A stretch of DNA of 64,000 nucleotides from Microbacterium sp. MF43. Its GTDB lineage: Bacteria > Actinomycetota > Actinomycetes > Actinomycetales > Microbacteriaceae. The DNA lies in the NCBI RefSeq assembly GCF_012847295.1, contig NZ_JABBDY010000002.1, positions 744,001 through 808,000 of the forward strand, given 5' to 3'. Numbering within the stretch: position 1 is the stretch's first letter; each line of letters begins with the position of its first letter. Position numbers and translations under genes: made by a program. Of this stretch, positions 23,787 through 31,756 are shown in pieces. The notes beneath the pieces are model-generated. The model did not search any database and had not been told where the DNA came from. It saw only the letters and a list, made by a program, of their open reading frames with translations.

Positions 23787-24856
23787 GCCTGGAACGCTCT
23801 CCTCTCCGGAACGGCCTCGTCGCTCGTGGGCGGCACGACCAGGATCTTCACATGCCGTTCGGGTTCGCGCACCAGCGCCAGCAGTCCGTCGTCGAGCGCA
23901 TGGGCCAAGGGAATCCTGCTGGACACGATGCCGTCCGTGCGCACCGCCCCCGAGACGAGGAGTTCGACGGCTGCAGCGAAGTCGCTCTTCCTGAGGTGCG
24001 ACAGGCTCCCGATCACCTCTCGCTCACCGGCCACGATGTCCATCGGTGAGACGGCCACAGGCACGGTGGACACACCCACGAGCACGAGGCGACCGCCGCG
24101 GCGCGTGAATGACAGGGCGGCCGCGAATGCGTCCGGCACACCCGAGCACTCCACCACCACGTCCGCCTCGCCCACCTCGGCTCCGGGCGGCCAGGCAGCG
24201 GACGCGCCGAGCTCGAGCGCCAGTGCCCGGCGATGTGCGTGCGGCTCGACCACGGCGACCTGAGACGCCCCCATTGCCCGCGCCGCCTGCAGCGCGAAGA
24301 GCCCGACGGCACCGGCACCGAAGATGACAACCCTCTCCCCCTCCGCGAGTCGGCCTCGCCGGAGCGCGCGCACGGCCACCGCCAGGGTCTCCGCCAAGGC
24401 TCCGGTGTCAGCGGCGGCTCCGGCCGGGATCTTCACGCACGTGTCGGCGCGCACGTTCACTCGCTCCGCCAGCCCTCCATCGCTCATGAGGCCGACGGCC
24501 GCCAGAGAATCGCACAGGTTCACAGCTCCTCGCGAACACGACGAGCAACGGCCGCACCCCATCAACCCATCGACTCCGACGACATCGCCGATCGCGAAGT
24601 CGGGGGTGCCGAGGCCCACGGCGACCACTCGACCGGCGATCTCGTGACCGAGGACGATCGGAGCCACCGCCCCCGTGAGGCGGTTGGGCTCGGCGTGGGG
24701 AATGAACGTCGGACCGTGGAGGTATTCCTCGACATCGGTACCGCAGATCCCGCATGCGATGACCTCGAGCTGGAGCCAGCCCGACGGCGGAGGCTCAGGC
24801 GCCGGGATGTCGTCGAGCCGCACATCACCTCTGCCGTGCCATCGAAGGGCGAGCAT
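23783..24856 (-). CDS. Zinc-dependent MDR alcohol/polyol dehydrogenase
   Basis: 357 aa, ATG at 24856 overlapping the aldolase-like gene's stop by one base (TGATG). Catalytic zinc site: CGICGTDVEEYL and GHEIAGRV. Structural zinc cysteines: GCGRCSSCSRGAVNLC. Rossmann motif: FGAGAVGLFALQAARAMGA. This is the full zinc MDR pattern (threonine/sorbitol dehydrogenase-like). It oxidises a sugar or sugar-acid hydroxyl with NAD(P) in the cytoplasm. The overlaps with the regulator (4 nt) and the aldolase-like gene show one operon 25506 to 22190. Confidence 0.9.
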   Translation of the reverse strand: MLALRWHGRGDVRLDDIPAPEPPPSGWLQLEVIACGICGTDVEEYLHGPTFIPHAEPNRLTGAVAPIVLGHEIAGRVVAVGLGTPDFAIGDVVGVDGLMGCGRCSSCSRGAVNLCDSLAAVGLMSDGGLAERVNVRADTCVKIPAGAAADTGALAETLAVAVRALRRGRLAEGERVVIFGAGAVGLFALQAARAMGASQVAVVEPHAHRRALALELGASAAWPPGAEVGEADVVVECSGVPDAFAAALSFTRRGGRLVLVGVSTVPVAVSPMDIVAGEREVIGSLSHLRKSDFAAAVELLVSGAVRTDGIVSSRIPLAHALDDGLLALVREPERHVKILVVPPTSDEAVPERRAFQA

Positions 24857-25506
24857 CAGAGCACTCCGTACTGCGCCCACACATCGCGGAGATATCCGCC
24901 GCGCAGGAGGAGGTCGCGTGCAGAATTCTCGGTACGCGCCTTCTCGAGGGCGAGGGCGGCGACCTCCTCGGCGCGGGCGCGCGGCACGACGACGACGCCA
25001 TCGACGTCGGCCACGACGAGGTCGCCGTCGGACACCGTGAGCTCGCCGATCTCGACCGGACGCGCCGTTTCGATGATGGAGATCCGCCCGAGGCAATCCG
25101 TCGGGTGGCTGCCCTGCGCGTGCACCGGGAAGTCCAGGTGAGCGAGCTTCGCTCCGTCGCGGACGAGACCATCGGTGACGACTCCGCGGGCGCCTCGACC
25201 GATCGCGGCCGTGGAGAACAGCTCTCCCCAACAGGCTGCGTTCGAGTCGCCCGTGGCGACCACCGCTACGTCGCCCCCGCGCAGCGAGTCGACGAACTCG
25301 ATCTCCTGCGCGTACGGGCGCTCAGGGAGTCCGTCGACGGGGGCGGACCGGGCAGTGCGTGCCCAGCCCACGAGAACCCGCTTCGAGTTGGTCGGAACGA
25401 TTCCCGGCGCCATCGACTGATGCCTGAGACCCAGCCGATCGCACACGTCGCTGTACACGGCGCTGTACGTCTCGGCGGCGAGGAGATCGAGATCGAGATC
25501 GAGCAT
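24856..25506 (-). CDS. RraA-like aldolase/decarboxylase (HMG aldolase family)
   Basis: 216 aa from the ATG at 25506 (GGAAAG upstream); the open frame extends further but passes through the operator. The family signature is GARGVVTDGLVRD (~115-127), with the Arg and Asp that hold the metal and pyruvate enolate, and VADVDGVVVVPR follows. RraA-fold proteins of this kind are 4-hydroxy-4-methyl-2-oxoglutarate aldolases, oxaloacetate decarboxylases or sugar-pathway aldolases, not RNase E inhibitors. Next to an IlvD/Edd dehydratase, cleavage of a 2-keto-3-deoxy sugar acid is the likely job (inference). Confidence 0.85.
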   Translation of the reverse strand: MLDLDLDLLAAETYSAVYSDVCDRLGLRHQSMAPGIVPTNSKRVLVGWARTARSAPVDGLPERPYAQEIEFVDSLRGGDVAVVATGDSNAACWGELFSTAAIGRGARGVVTDGLVRDGAKLAHLDFPVHAQGSHPTDCLGRISIIETARPVEIGELTVSDGDLVVADVDGVVVVPRARAEEVAALALEKARTENSARDLLLRGGYLRDVWAQYGVL

Positions 25507-25544
25507 TCCATCACTTTCCAGGAGAGGAGCGGGTGCCGGCAGCA

Positions 25545-25561
25545 ATCATATAACCTATGAT
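25545..25561. promoter_or_regulatory. 17-bp palindromic operator in the divergent sugar-acid promoter
   Basis: ATCATATAACCTATGAT: 6-bp arms ATCATA and TATGAT round TAACC, an AT-rich island in a GC-rich genome. A -10-like TATGAT overlaps the right arm for the dehydratase gene. The size suits the FCD regulator encoded at 23052. Confidence 0.65.
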
Positions 25562-25594
25562 TATTCACCTCCACCAGGAAAGTGAGGACAGGCC

Positions 25595-27319
25595 ATGGCC
25601 GAAGACGACCGCCTGCGAAGTGCCTCGTGGTTCGCCGCGGAGGGACGCAACGGGTTCATCCACCGCTCGTGGATGCGCAACCAGGGTTTCGGTCCGGAAG
25701 TCTTCGACGGACGGCCGGTGATCGGCATCGCGAACAGCGCCTCTGAGTTCACGCCGTGCAACGCCCACCTGAGCCGCGTGGCAGAGGCCGTCAAGCGCGG
25801 GGTGTGGGAGGCAGGCGGCTTCCCCGTCGAGTTCCCCACGATGTCTCTGGGCGAGGCGCTCATGCGGCCCACCACCATGCTCTATCGCAATCTGCTGGCC
25901 ATGGAGATCGAGGCGAGCATCCGCGCGAATCCCATGGACGCCGTCGTCCTGCTCGCGGGGTGCGACAAGACGACGCCGGCGATGGTGATGGGGGCCGCGA
26001 GTGTCGACCTGCCCACCCTCCTCATCACCGGCGGCCCCATGCTCAACGGCAAGTTCCGTGGCCGCGACATCGGCTCGGGCACGGATGTGTGGCGCTTCAG
26101 CGAGGAGGTGCGCGCGGGCCGGATGACGGCCGATGAGTTCGCCGAGGCCGAAGGCGGGATGTCGCGAAGCCCGGGTCACTGCATGACGATGGGCTCGGCA
26201 TCGACCATGGGTCTCGTGACCGAGGCGCTCGGCCTCCAGCTCTCGGGCTCGGCGGCGATCCCCGCGGCGGATTCGCGGAGGCTGGCGTCCGCCCAGGCTG
26301 CGGGCCGCCGGATCGTCGCCATGGTCGGCGAGAACCTGCGGCTGAGCAGCATCCTGACGCGCAAGGCATTCGAGAACGCTGTGAAGATGTGCGCCGCGAT
26401 CGGCGGGTCCACCAACGCCGTCGTGCACCTCATCGCCATCGCGAACCGGGTCGGCGTGCCGCTGGCGATCGACGACTTCGACGCACTCACGCGCGACGTC
26501 CCCGTCATCGCCAACCTCATGCCGTCGGGGCAGTACCTGATGGAGGATCTGTTCTACGCAGGCGGGATGCCGGCCGTGATGAATCGACTCCGGGAGCACC
26601 TCCACCTCGAGGCGATCACCGTGTCAGGACGCTCCATCGGCGAGGAGATCGCCCCGGCCGAATCCTGGAACGACGATGTGATCAGGACGGTTGCCGCACC
26701 TGTCAGCGCGGCGGGGAACAGCACCGTGGTGCTCCGGGGCTCGCTCGCCCCCGACGGAGCGGTGTTGAAGGTGTCGGCCGCATCGGCTTCACTGCTGACG
26801 CATCGCGGCCGCGCCGTGGTGTTCGACTCGATCGAGGACTACAACGCCGTCTGCGACGATCCAGACCTGGACGTGGCAGCCGACGACATCCTTGTCGTTC
26901 GAGGAAACGGTCCGGTGGGTTATCCGGGATTCCCAGAGGTCGGAAATGTCCAGCTCCCTCGAAAGCTGCTCGAACAGGGAGTCACCGACATGGTCCGGGT
27001 GTCGGACGCGCGGATGAGCGGTACCGGCTTCGGCACCTGCATCCTCCACGTCTCGCCGGAGGCCGCGGTCGGCGGACCGCTGGCGTTCGTCCGGAGCGGG
27101 GACTGGATCCAGCTCGACGTGCCCGCTCGAACGATCGACCTCCTCGTCGATGACGCCGAGCTCGAGCAACGGCGTGCGGCCTGGGTTCCCGCTGCTCAGC
27201 TGGCGACGCGCGGATGGGAGAAGCTCTACGTCGAGAACGTCGAACAGGCACACCTGGGTGCCGACCTCGGATTCATGCGCGGGTCGAGCGGCTCCGTGCC
27301 GCCGCGGCACTCGCACTGA
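25595..27319 (+). CDS. IlvD/Edd-family sugar-acid dehydratase
   Basis: 574 aa, ATG at 25595 with AGGA 7 nt upstream. The three iron-sulfur cysteines are Cys55 (EFTPCNAHL), Cys123 (AGCDKTTPAM) and Cys196 (SPGHCMTMGSAST). Further conserved blocks are GIANSASEFTPCNAH, MCAAIGGSTNAVVHL and SDARMSGTGFG. The length and the GVWEAGGFPVEFP block fit the pentonate/hexonate dehydratase branch (L-arabinonate, D-xylonate, galactonate-type) better than the branched-chain IlvD enzymes. It removes water from a sugar acid to give a 2-keto-3-deoxy acid. It is divergent from the aldolase-dehydrogenase-regulator-lactonase operon. Confidence 0.92.
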   Translation: MAEDDRLRSASWFAAEGRNGFIHRSWMRNQGFGPEVFDGRPVIGIANSASEFTPCNAHLSRVAEAVKRGVWEAGGFPVEFPTMSLGEALMRPTTMLYRNLLAMEIEASIRANPMDAVVLLAGCDKTTPAMVMGAASVDLPTLLITGGPMLNGKFRGRDIGSGTDVWRFSEEVRAGRMTADEFAEAEGGMSRSPGHCMTMGSASTMGLVTEALGLQLSGSAAIPAADSRRLASAQAAGRRIVAMVGENLRLSSILTRKAFENAVKMCAAIGGSTNAVVHLIAIANRVGVPLAIDDFDALTRDVPVIANLMPSGQYLMEDLFYAGGMPAVMNRLREHLHLEAITVSGRSIGEEIAPAESWNDDVIRTVAAPVSAAGNSTVVLRGSLAPDGAVLKVSAASASLLTHRGRAVVFDSIEDYNAVCDDPDLDVAADDILVVRGNGPVGYPGFPEVGNVQLPRKLLEQGVTDMVRVSDARMSGTGFGTCILHVSPEAAVGGPLAFVRSGDWIQLDVPARTIDLLVDDAELEQRRAAWVPAAQLATRGWEKLYVENVEQAHLGADLGFMRGSSGSVPPRHSH

Positions 27320-27411
27320 GGAGACGGGGGCGCTCCGTCCTCGCGGCGGCCGAGCTCTTCATCGATGCGAGCCGAACGAGTTCGATCTCCAACGCTGTCC
27401 GATACCTCGAA

Positions 27412-28581
27412 TCAGCGCTCCAGAACGACAGCGAGTCCCTGTCCCACGCCGATGCAGAGCGCGGCGACCGCGACTCCCCCGCCGCGGCGCCGCAGCTCGT
27501 GCGCGGCGTGACCGATGATGCGGCCACCGGAGGCGCCGAGCGGGTGTCCGATCGCGATCGCGCCGCCATGGATGTTGACCTTCTCGGGGTCGAGTTCGGG
27601 CCACCCGGCCAGGCACGCCAGGGACTGCGACGCGAACGCCTCGTTCAGTTCGACCAGGTCCACATCGGCCCACGTGCGACCGGCACGGGCCAGCGCGCGG
27701 TTGGCGGCCTCGACGGGAGCGACACCGAAGACGTCGGGGTCGTTGCCGAAGACGCCGCGCCCGGTGATGCGCGCGAGCGGCTCGGCCTCGATCGCGCCTT
27801 CGGCTCCGAGCAGCACTGCGGAAGCGCCGTCGTTGATCGGCGACGAGTTGCCGGCGGTCACGGTGCCGTCCGCCGCGAAGAGCGCCTTGAGCCCGCCGAG
27901 CTTCTCCAGCGACGTGTCGTCGCGGATGCCCTCGTCCCGCGGCAGCTCCGCACCGGGCACCTGTACGATCTCGCCGTCGTAGGCGCCGGCGGCCCAGGCT
28001 TCGGCCGCAAGCCGGTGGCTGCGCAGGGCGAACGCGTCCTGGGCGTCGCGCGAGATGCCGTAGATCCCCGCGAGCTTCTCGGCGGACTGCCCGTTCGAGA
28101 TCGTCCATTCCTTCGGCAGCCGGGGGTTCGTCATGCGCCACCCGATCGCGGTGTTCCACAGCGTCTGGTTGCCGACCGACGGCCACGGCCTGGCCGACTT
28201 CTCCACGACGTACGGCGCGCGGCTCATCGACTCCACGCCGCCCGCGAGGATGATGTCGGCGTCGCCCGCCTCGATGGCCCGCGACCCCTGGATCACCGCC
28301 TCGACGGACGACCCGCAGAGCCGGTTCACCGTCGTCCCGGGCACGGTGGTGGGGAAGCCCGCCAGCAGCGCACCCATCCGCGCGATGTTGCGGTTGTCTT
28401 CGCCCGCCTGATTCGCGTCGCCGAAGATGACGTCTTCGATCCGGGCCGGGTCGATGCCCGCCCGCTCCACGGCGGCCCTCATCACCACGGCCGCGAGATC
28501 GTCGGGGCGCACGCCCGCGAGGGTGCCTCCGGCTCGGCCGAAGGGGGTGCGGACGGCGTCATGGATGTACGTGGCAGGCAT
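27412..28581 (-). CDS. Acetyl-CoA C-acyltransferase (thiolase)
   Basis: 389 aa from the ATG at 28581 (GGAG 9 nt upstream). The active-site nucleophile is Cys89 in VNRLCGSSVEA; His346 in AIGHPLGASGGR and Cys376 in ALCIGVGQG complete the triad. Full length for the family. It could be degradative 3-ketoacyl-CoA thiolase, acetoacetyl-CoA thiolase or beta-ketoadipyl-CoA thiolase; no fatty-acid or aromatic genes are adjacent to decide. Convergent with the dehydratase gene and divergent from the ZIP transporter gene. Confidence 0.93.
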   Translation of the reverse strand: MPATYIHDAVRTPFGRAGGTLAGVRPDDLAAVVMRAAVERAGIDPARIEDVIFGDANQAGEDNRNIARMGALLAGFPTTVPGTTVNRLCGSSVEAVIQGSRAIEAGDADIILAGGVESMSRAPYVVEKSARPWPSVGNQTLWNTAIGWRMTNPRLPKEWTISNGQSAEKLAGIYGISRDAQDAFALRSHRLAAEAWAAGAYDGEIVQVPGAELPRDEGIRDDTSLEKLGGLKALFAADGTVTAGNSSPINDGASAVLLGAEGAIEAEPLARITGRGVFGNDPDVFGVAPVEAANRALARAGRTWADVDLVELNEAFASQSLACLAGWPELDPEKVNIHGGAIAIGHPLGASGGRIIGHAAHELRRRGGGVAVAALCIGVGQGLAVVLER

Positions 28582-28666
28582 ATCAGTATTCTCCGACGTC
28601 ACCGCCGATCAAGCGACGACCGTCAAGCCCTTCGCGCGAGTGATCGCGCGATGCGAGTGTGGCGGC

Positions 28667-29458
28667 ATGTGGGGAACTCTGCTGTTCGGCGCGGTGGCTT
28701 CCACCGCCCTCGTCCTCGGGGCGGCGATCGGCGTCAGGTTCGAGCTCCCCAAGCGTCTTCTCGCCATGCTGCTCGCCTTCGCGGCGGGCGCACTGATCAC
28801 CGCTTTGAGCTTCGAGCTCTTCGAGGACTCGTACGAGCGGGGCGGGATCTGGCTGGCCGCGGTCGGGCTTTTCGCCGGCGCCATCGTCTTCACCGCGCTG
28901 AGCGCGTTCCTGGACCGGTGGGCCCAGCCTCCCGCCGACTCGAAGCCGGCAGACGAGTACAGGGGGAGCGCGAAACTCGATACGGATGCCGCGGCTCAGG
29001 ATCGCGTCGCCGCCAAGGCCACGACCCGCGGGGCCGCCGGGATCGCGCTGCTCGCGGCCGTCACCCTCGACGGGGTGCCGGAGAATCTCGCCCTGGGCAT
29101 CTCGCTCACCGAGGGGACCGGGGGCGTCGCGCTGCTCGCGGCGATCTTCGTCTCGAACTTCCCGGAGGCACTCGTCGGTTCGGCGTCGATGCGCGAGCAG
29201 GGGCGATCGCGGCGGCAGATCCTCGGGCTCTGGACGGTCTGCGCGGTGCTGCTGACCCTGGCCGTGCTCGCGGGAGCGGCCTGGCTGGCCGACACCGACC
29301 CGGCCGTCGTCTCGCTCCCTCTGGCCTTCGCGGCGGGCGCGGTGATCGCGTCGCTCGCCGACACCCTGATGCCCGAGGCGTTCGAGCACGGTGGGCCGGC
29401 CGTCGCACTCAGCACCGCCGCGGGTTTCGTCCTCTCGTTCGTGCTCTCGCTCGTCTGA
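28667..29458 (+). CDS. ZIP-family metal transporter
   Basis: 263 aa, ATG at 28667. About eight membrane segments can be seen, starting LLFGAVASTALVLGAAIGV. The ZIP hallmark in segment IV appears as TLDGVPENLALGISL (family: HNxPEG), and segment V as FVSNFPEALVGS. The usual His of segment IV is Asp here, so metal preference may differ. A central hydrophilic loop (~80-125) lacks the usual His run. Family function is uptake of zinc or another divalent cation across the cell membrane. Confidence 0.82.
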   Translation: MWGTLLFGAVASTALVLGAAIGVRFELPKRLLAMLLAFAAGALITALSFELFEDSYERGGIWLAAVGLFAGAIVFTALSAFLDRWAQPPADSKPADEYRGSAKLDTDAAAQDRVAAKATTRGAAGIALLAAVTLDGVPENLALGISLTEGTGGVALLAAIFVSNFPEALVGSASMREQGRSRRQILGLWTVCAVLLTLAVLAGAAWLADTDPAVVSLPLAFAAGAVIASLADTLMPEAFEHGGPAVALSTAAGFVLSFVLSLV

Positions 29459-29571
29459 CGCTTCGGCCGCGTGCGGCGGTCCGCGGACAGGGTTGCCCTT
29501 CGTCTCGCCGCATTGACGGGCGGAGGCGATTGCGGTCGACTGGGATCTCCCGGTGACAGGGAGGGATGCCG

Positions 29572-30315
29572 ATGCCGAACGACGACCCGCGGTTGGCCAT
29601 CACCCTCAGCGGCGGCGGCGCGTTCGGCGCCGCGCACGTGGGGGTGCTCCAGGTGCTCGAGGAACGAGGCATCCGTCCCGGCATCGTCACCGGCACGAGT
29701 TCGGGCGCCCTCGTGGGTGCCGTCTACGCGGCGGGACTCGACGTCGACGAGATCGAGCGGATCGCCCTGCGCTTCCGTTGGAGCCGCATCGCCGCGTGGA
29801 GTTTTCTGCCGCGGTGGGGGCTGCTCGACACGCGGGTGGTGACCGAGGCGATCCACCGCGTGCTCGGCCGGGATCCGCGGATCGAAGAGCTGCCCCGCCG
29901 GTTCGGCGCGGTCGCCACCGACCTGCGCACGCGGCGCGCTGTCATCATCGACAAGGGGCCGATGAGCGCCGCCCTGCGCGCGACGATCGCCGTTCCGGGG
30001 CTCCTCCCGCCCGTCCGGCTCGGTGGGCGGCTCCTGGCCGACGGCGGAATGGTCGACAACGTCCCGCACGCCGCGGCGCGAGCGCTCGGAGCCGAGCGCG
30101 TCATCGTCGTGCATCTGCATGCGAAGTGGGAGAACGTCCGGATGATGCGCACCGCCACCAAGATCACGGACATCGCCGCAGACCCGTCGATGCTGCTCAT
30201 CCAGCCCGAGATGGAGCGGATGGCGCAATGGACCATGCGCGATGTCGCGCGCCTGATCGCCGAGGGCCGCCGCGCCGCGACGGCGGCCCTCGACGCGGCC
30301 GGGAGGACGCTCTAG
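29572..30315 (+). CDS. Patatin-like phospholipase (RssA-like)
   Basis: 247 aa. The ATG at 29572 is preferred over the one at 29566 because GGGAGGG would abut the latter. Oxyanion hole TLSGGGAFGAAHVGVL, nucleophile elbow GTSSGAL and the Asp of DGGMVDN give the Ser-Asp dyad of bacterial patatins. It has no signal peptide, so it is cytoplasmic. It cleaves acyl ester bonds of lipids; substrate unknown. Free-standing, with a CCCCC/GGGGG hairpin (30370-30388) between it and the convergent hydrolase gene. Confidence 0.88.
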   Translation: MPNDDPRLAITLSGGGAFGAAHVGVLQVLEERGIRPGIVTGTSSGALVGAVYAAGLDVDEIERIALRFRWSRIAAWSFLPRWGLLDTRVVTEAIHRVLGRDPRIEELPRRFGAVATDLRTRRAVIIDKGPMSAALRATIAVPGLLPPVRLGGRLLADGGMVDNVPHAAARALGAERVIVVHLHAKWENVRMMRTATKITDIAADPSMLLIQPEMERMAQWTMRDVARLIAEGRRAATAALDAAGRTL

Positions 30316-30368
30316 GCACGGCCGGAGTGGGCCACGCCCCCTGCGCCGAGTGCCGATCCGGTGTCGTC

Positions 30369-30389
30369 TCCCCCTCTGACGTGGGGGGT
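30369..30389. terminator. Hairpin between convergent patatin and hydrolase genes
   Basis: CCCCC (30370-30374) and GGGGG (30383-30387) round an 8-nt loop, at the end of the alpha/beta hydrolase gene. Confidence 0.5.
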
Positions 30390-31114
30390 CAGAGAGCCGA
30401 CGACGAGGCAGCGCTCACGGCGCGCAGGATCACCTCGGCCACCGGGCCCGGCTGCGACACCGGCAGCGCATGTGATGCATCCGGAATCACCACCGACTCG
30501 ACAGCGCCGGCGCGGTCGGCCATGAAGGCCAGCGCCTGGGCGGGGATGTTCTTGTCGCCCGTCGAGTACACGAACCACGAAGGAATCGCCTTCCACGCGG
30601 ACTTCGTCGCGACACCGTGGAGCGCCTCGGTGTTCAGTGGACGCTGGGTGACGGCTCCCAGGCTCGCCTCGTGCTCCTCGAGATCGGCAGCGAACTGCTG
30701 ACGGTAGAGCTCCTGCCTGATATAGAGGTCGGTGGTGCCGTCGGCAAGCTCGACGGTCTGGAGCGTGTCTCCCAGAGTGCTGCCGGGATACCGGCCGGAC
30801 AGTTCGCCGATGCTCTCGCCGGAGTCGGGCGCAAAGGCGGACACGAAGACGAGAGCCTTGACGGACTCGACGCCGTCGGCGGCCTCCGAGACGACGGCTC
30901 CGCCGTAGGAGTGACCGACCGCGACCACGGGACCGTCGACAGACTCGAGCACCGAGCGCACGGACGCGGCGTCGCCGTCGAGGCTGCGCAACGGGTTCGC
31001 GGCGGCGATCACAGGAACTCCGGCTTCGCGCAGCCGGGCGATCACTCCATTCCAGCTCGCCGACTCGGCGAACGCTCCGTGAACGAGGACGACAGTGGGC
31101 GTGACAGGGGACAT
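30389..31114 (-). CDS. Alpha/beta-fold hydrolase
   Basis: 241 aa from the ATG at 31114, with GGAAGAG 6 nt upstream. Oxyanion segment LVHGAFAESASW, nucleophile elbow VGHSYGGAVV, acid in YSTGDKNIP and His in PDASHALPVS: a complete triad. The sequence resembles the small MhpC/EST-like hydrolases common next to transcription regulators in actinobacteria; no signal peptide. Substrate unknown (ester, lactone or haloalkane). Its promoter is shared with the divergent CGNR regulator, which probably controls it. Confidence 0.88.
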   Translation of the reverse strand: MSPVTPTVVLVHGAFAESASWNGVIARLREAGVPVIAAANPLRSLDGDAASVRSVLESVDGPVVAVGHSYGGAVVSEAADGVESVKALVFVSAFAPDSGESIGELSGRYPGSTLGDTLQTVELADGTTDLYIRQELYRQQFAADLEEHEASLGAVTQRPLNTEALHGVATKSAWKAIPSWFVYSTGDKNIPAQALAFMADRAGAVESVVIPDASHALPVSQPGPVAEVILRAVSAASSSAL

Positions 31115-31146
31115 GCGAATCTCTTCCATTCTTCTAACCATCTTGG

Positions 31147-31216
31147 CCTTCTTAGAAGGTTATGGAAGTGAACCACATAAAACCTAACCTGTCAAGTACG
31201 ATTGAGAGGTTATAAT
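31147..31216. promoter_or_regulatory. Divergent promoter with palindrome and a TATAAT box
   Basis: CCTTCTTAGAAGG (31147-31159) is a perfect palindrome near the hydrolase start. TATAAT at 31211-31216 precedes the CGNR gene by ~22 bp, flanked by AACCT/AGGTT inverted repeats. The 95-bp spacer is strikingly AT-rich compared with its surroundings. Confidence 0.55.
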
Positions 31217-31237
31217 TGCCGATGGAGGTGAGACGCC

Positions 31238-31735
31238 ATGGATGCAGAGCGTCTGCTGTTGGACCTCGTGAACTCTCGCCTGGTCTCCGGCGGTGACGTC
31301 CACGACGAGCTCGGCGACGATGACCGCGCCGCCGAGTGGCTCCGCGATCACGGCGCGCCCGCAGAGTACGCGCAGGTGGCGGACGCGCGGGCGGTTCGCG
31401 CCGCGCTCGTCGCTGTCCTGCGCGGCGAAGCGTCGGACGCCGTCCTCGAGCCGTGGATCCGCGCGATGACCCGCACGGCACGACTCACAGCGGACGGTCT
31501 CGAGTGGGTCGACCAGACCCCCGCTGACAGGCGAGTGGGCGGCGAGGCCATCGCCGCGTGGGCGCGGCTCCAGAACGGGGGGCGGCCGCGGATCCGTGCG
31601 TGTGAAGCGGAGGGGTGCCAGCACTTCCTCATCGACAACAGCCGGTCCAACAATCGACGGTGGCACTCGATGGAGACGTGCGGGAACCGCGAGAAGGCGC
31701 GGCGCCATTACGCGCGAGCGAAGGCCGCGTCCTGA
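31238..31735 (+). CDS. CGNR zinc-finger transcription regulator
   Basis: 165 aa, ATG at 31238 with GGAGG upstream. The C-terminal CGNR zinc finger is intact: RACEAEGCQHFLID supplies two Cys, and METCGNREKARRHYARAK the remainder and the basic helix. The N-terminal ABATE-like domain (~1-110) is a ligand-binding candidate. Such proteins are stress or antibiotic-linked regulators in actinobacteria. Divergent from the alpha/beta hydrolase. Confidence 0.88.
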   Translation: MDAERLLLDLVNSRLVSGGDVHDELGDDDRAAEWLRDHGAPAEYAQVADARAVRAALVAVLRGEASDAVLEPWIRAMTRTARLTADGLEWVDQTPADRRVGGEAIAAWARLQNGGRPRIRACEAEGCQHFLIDNSRSNNRRWHSMETCGNREKARRHYARAKAAS

Positions 31736-31756
31736 AAGCCTCCCTGGCCCCCTCGT

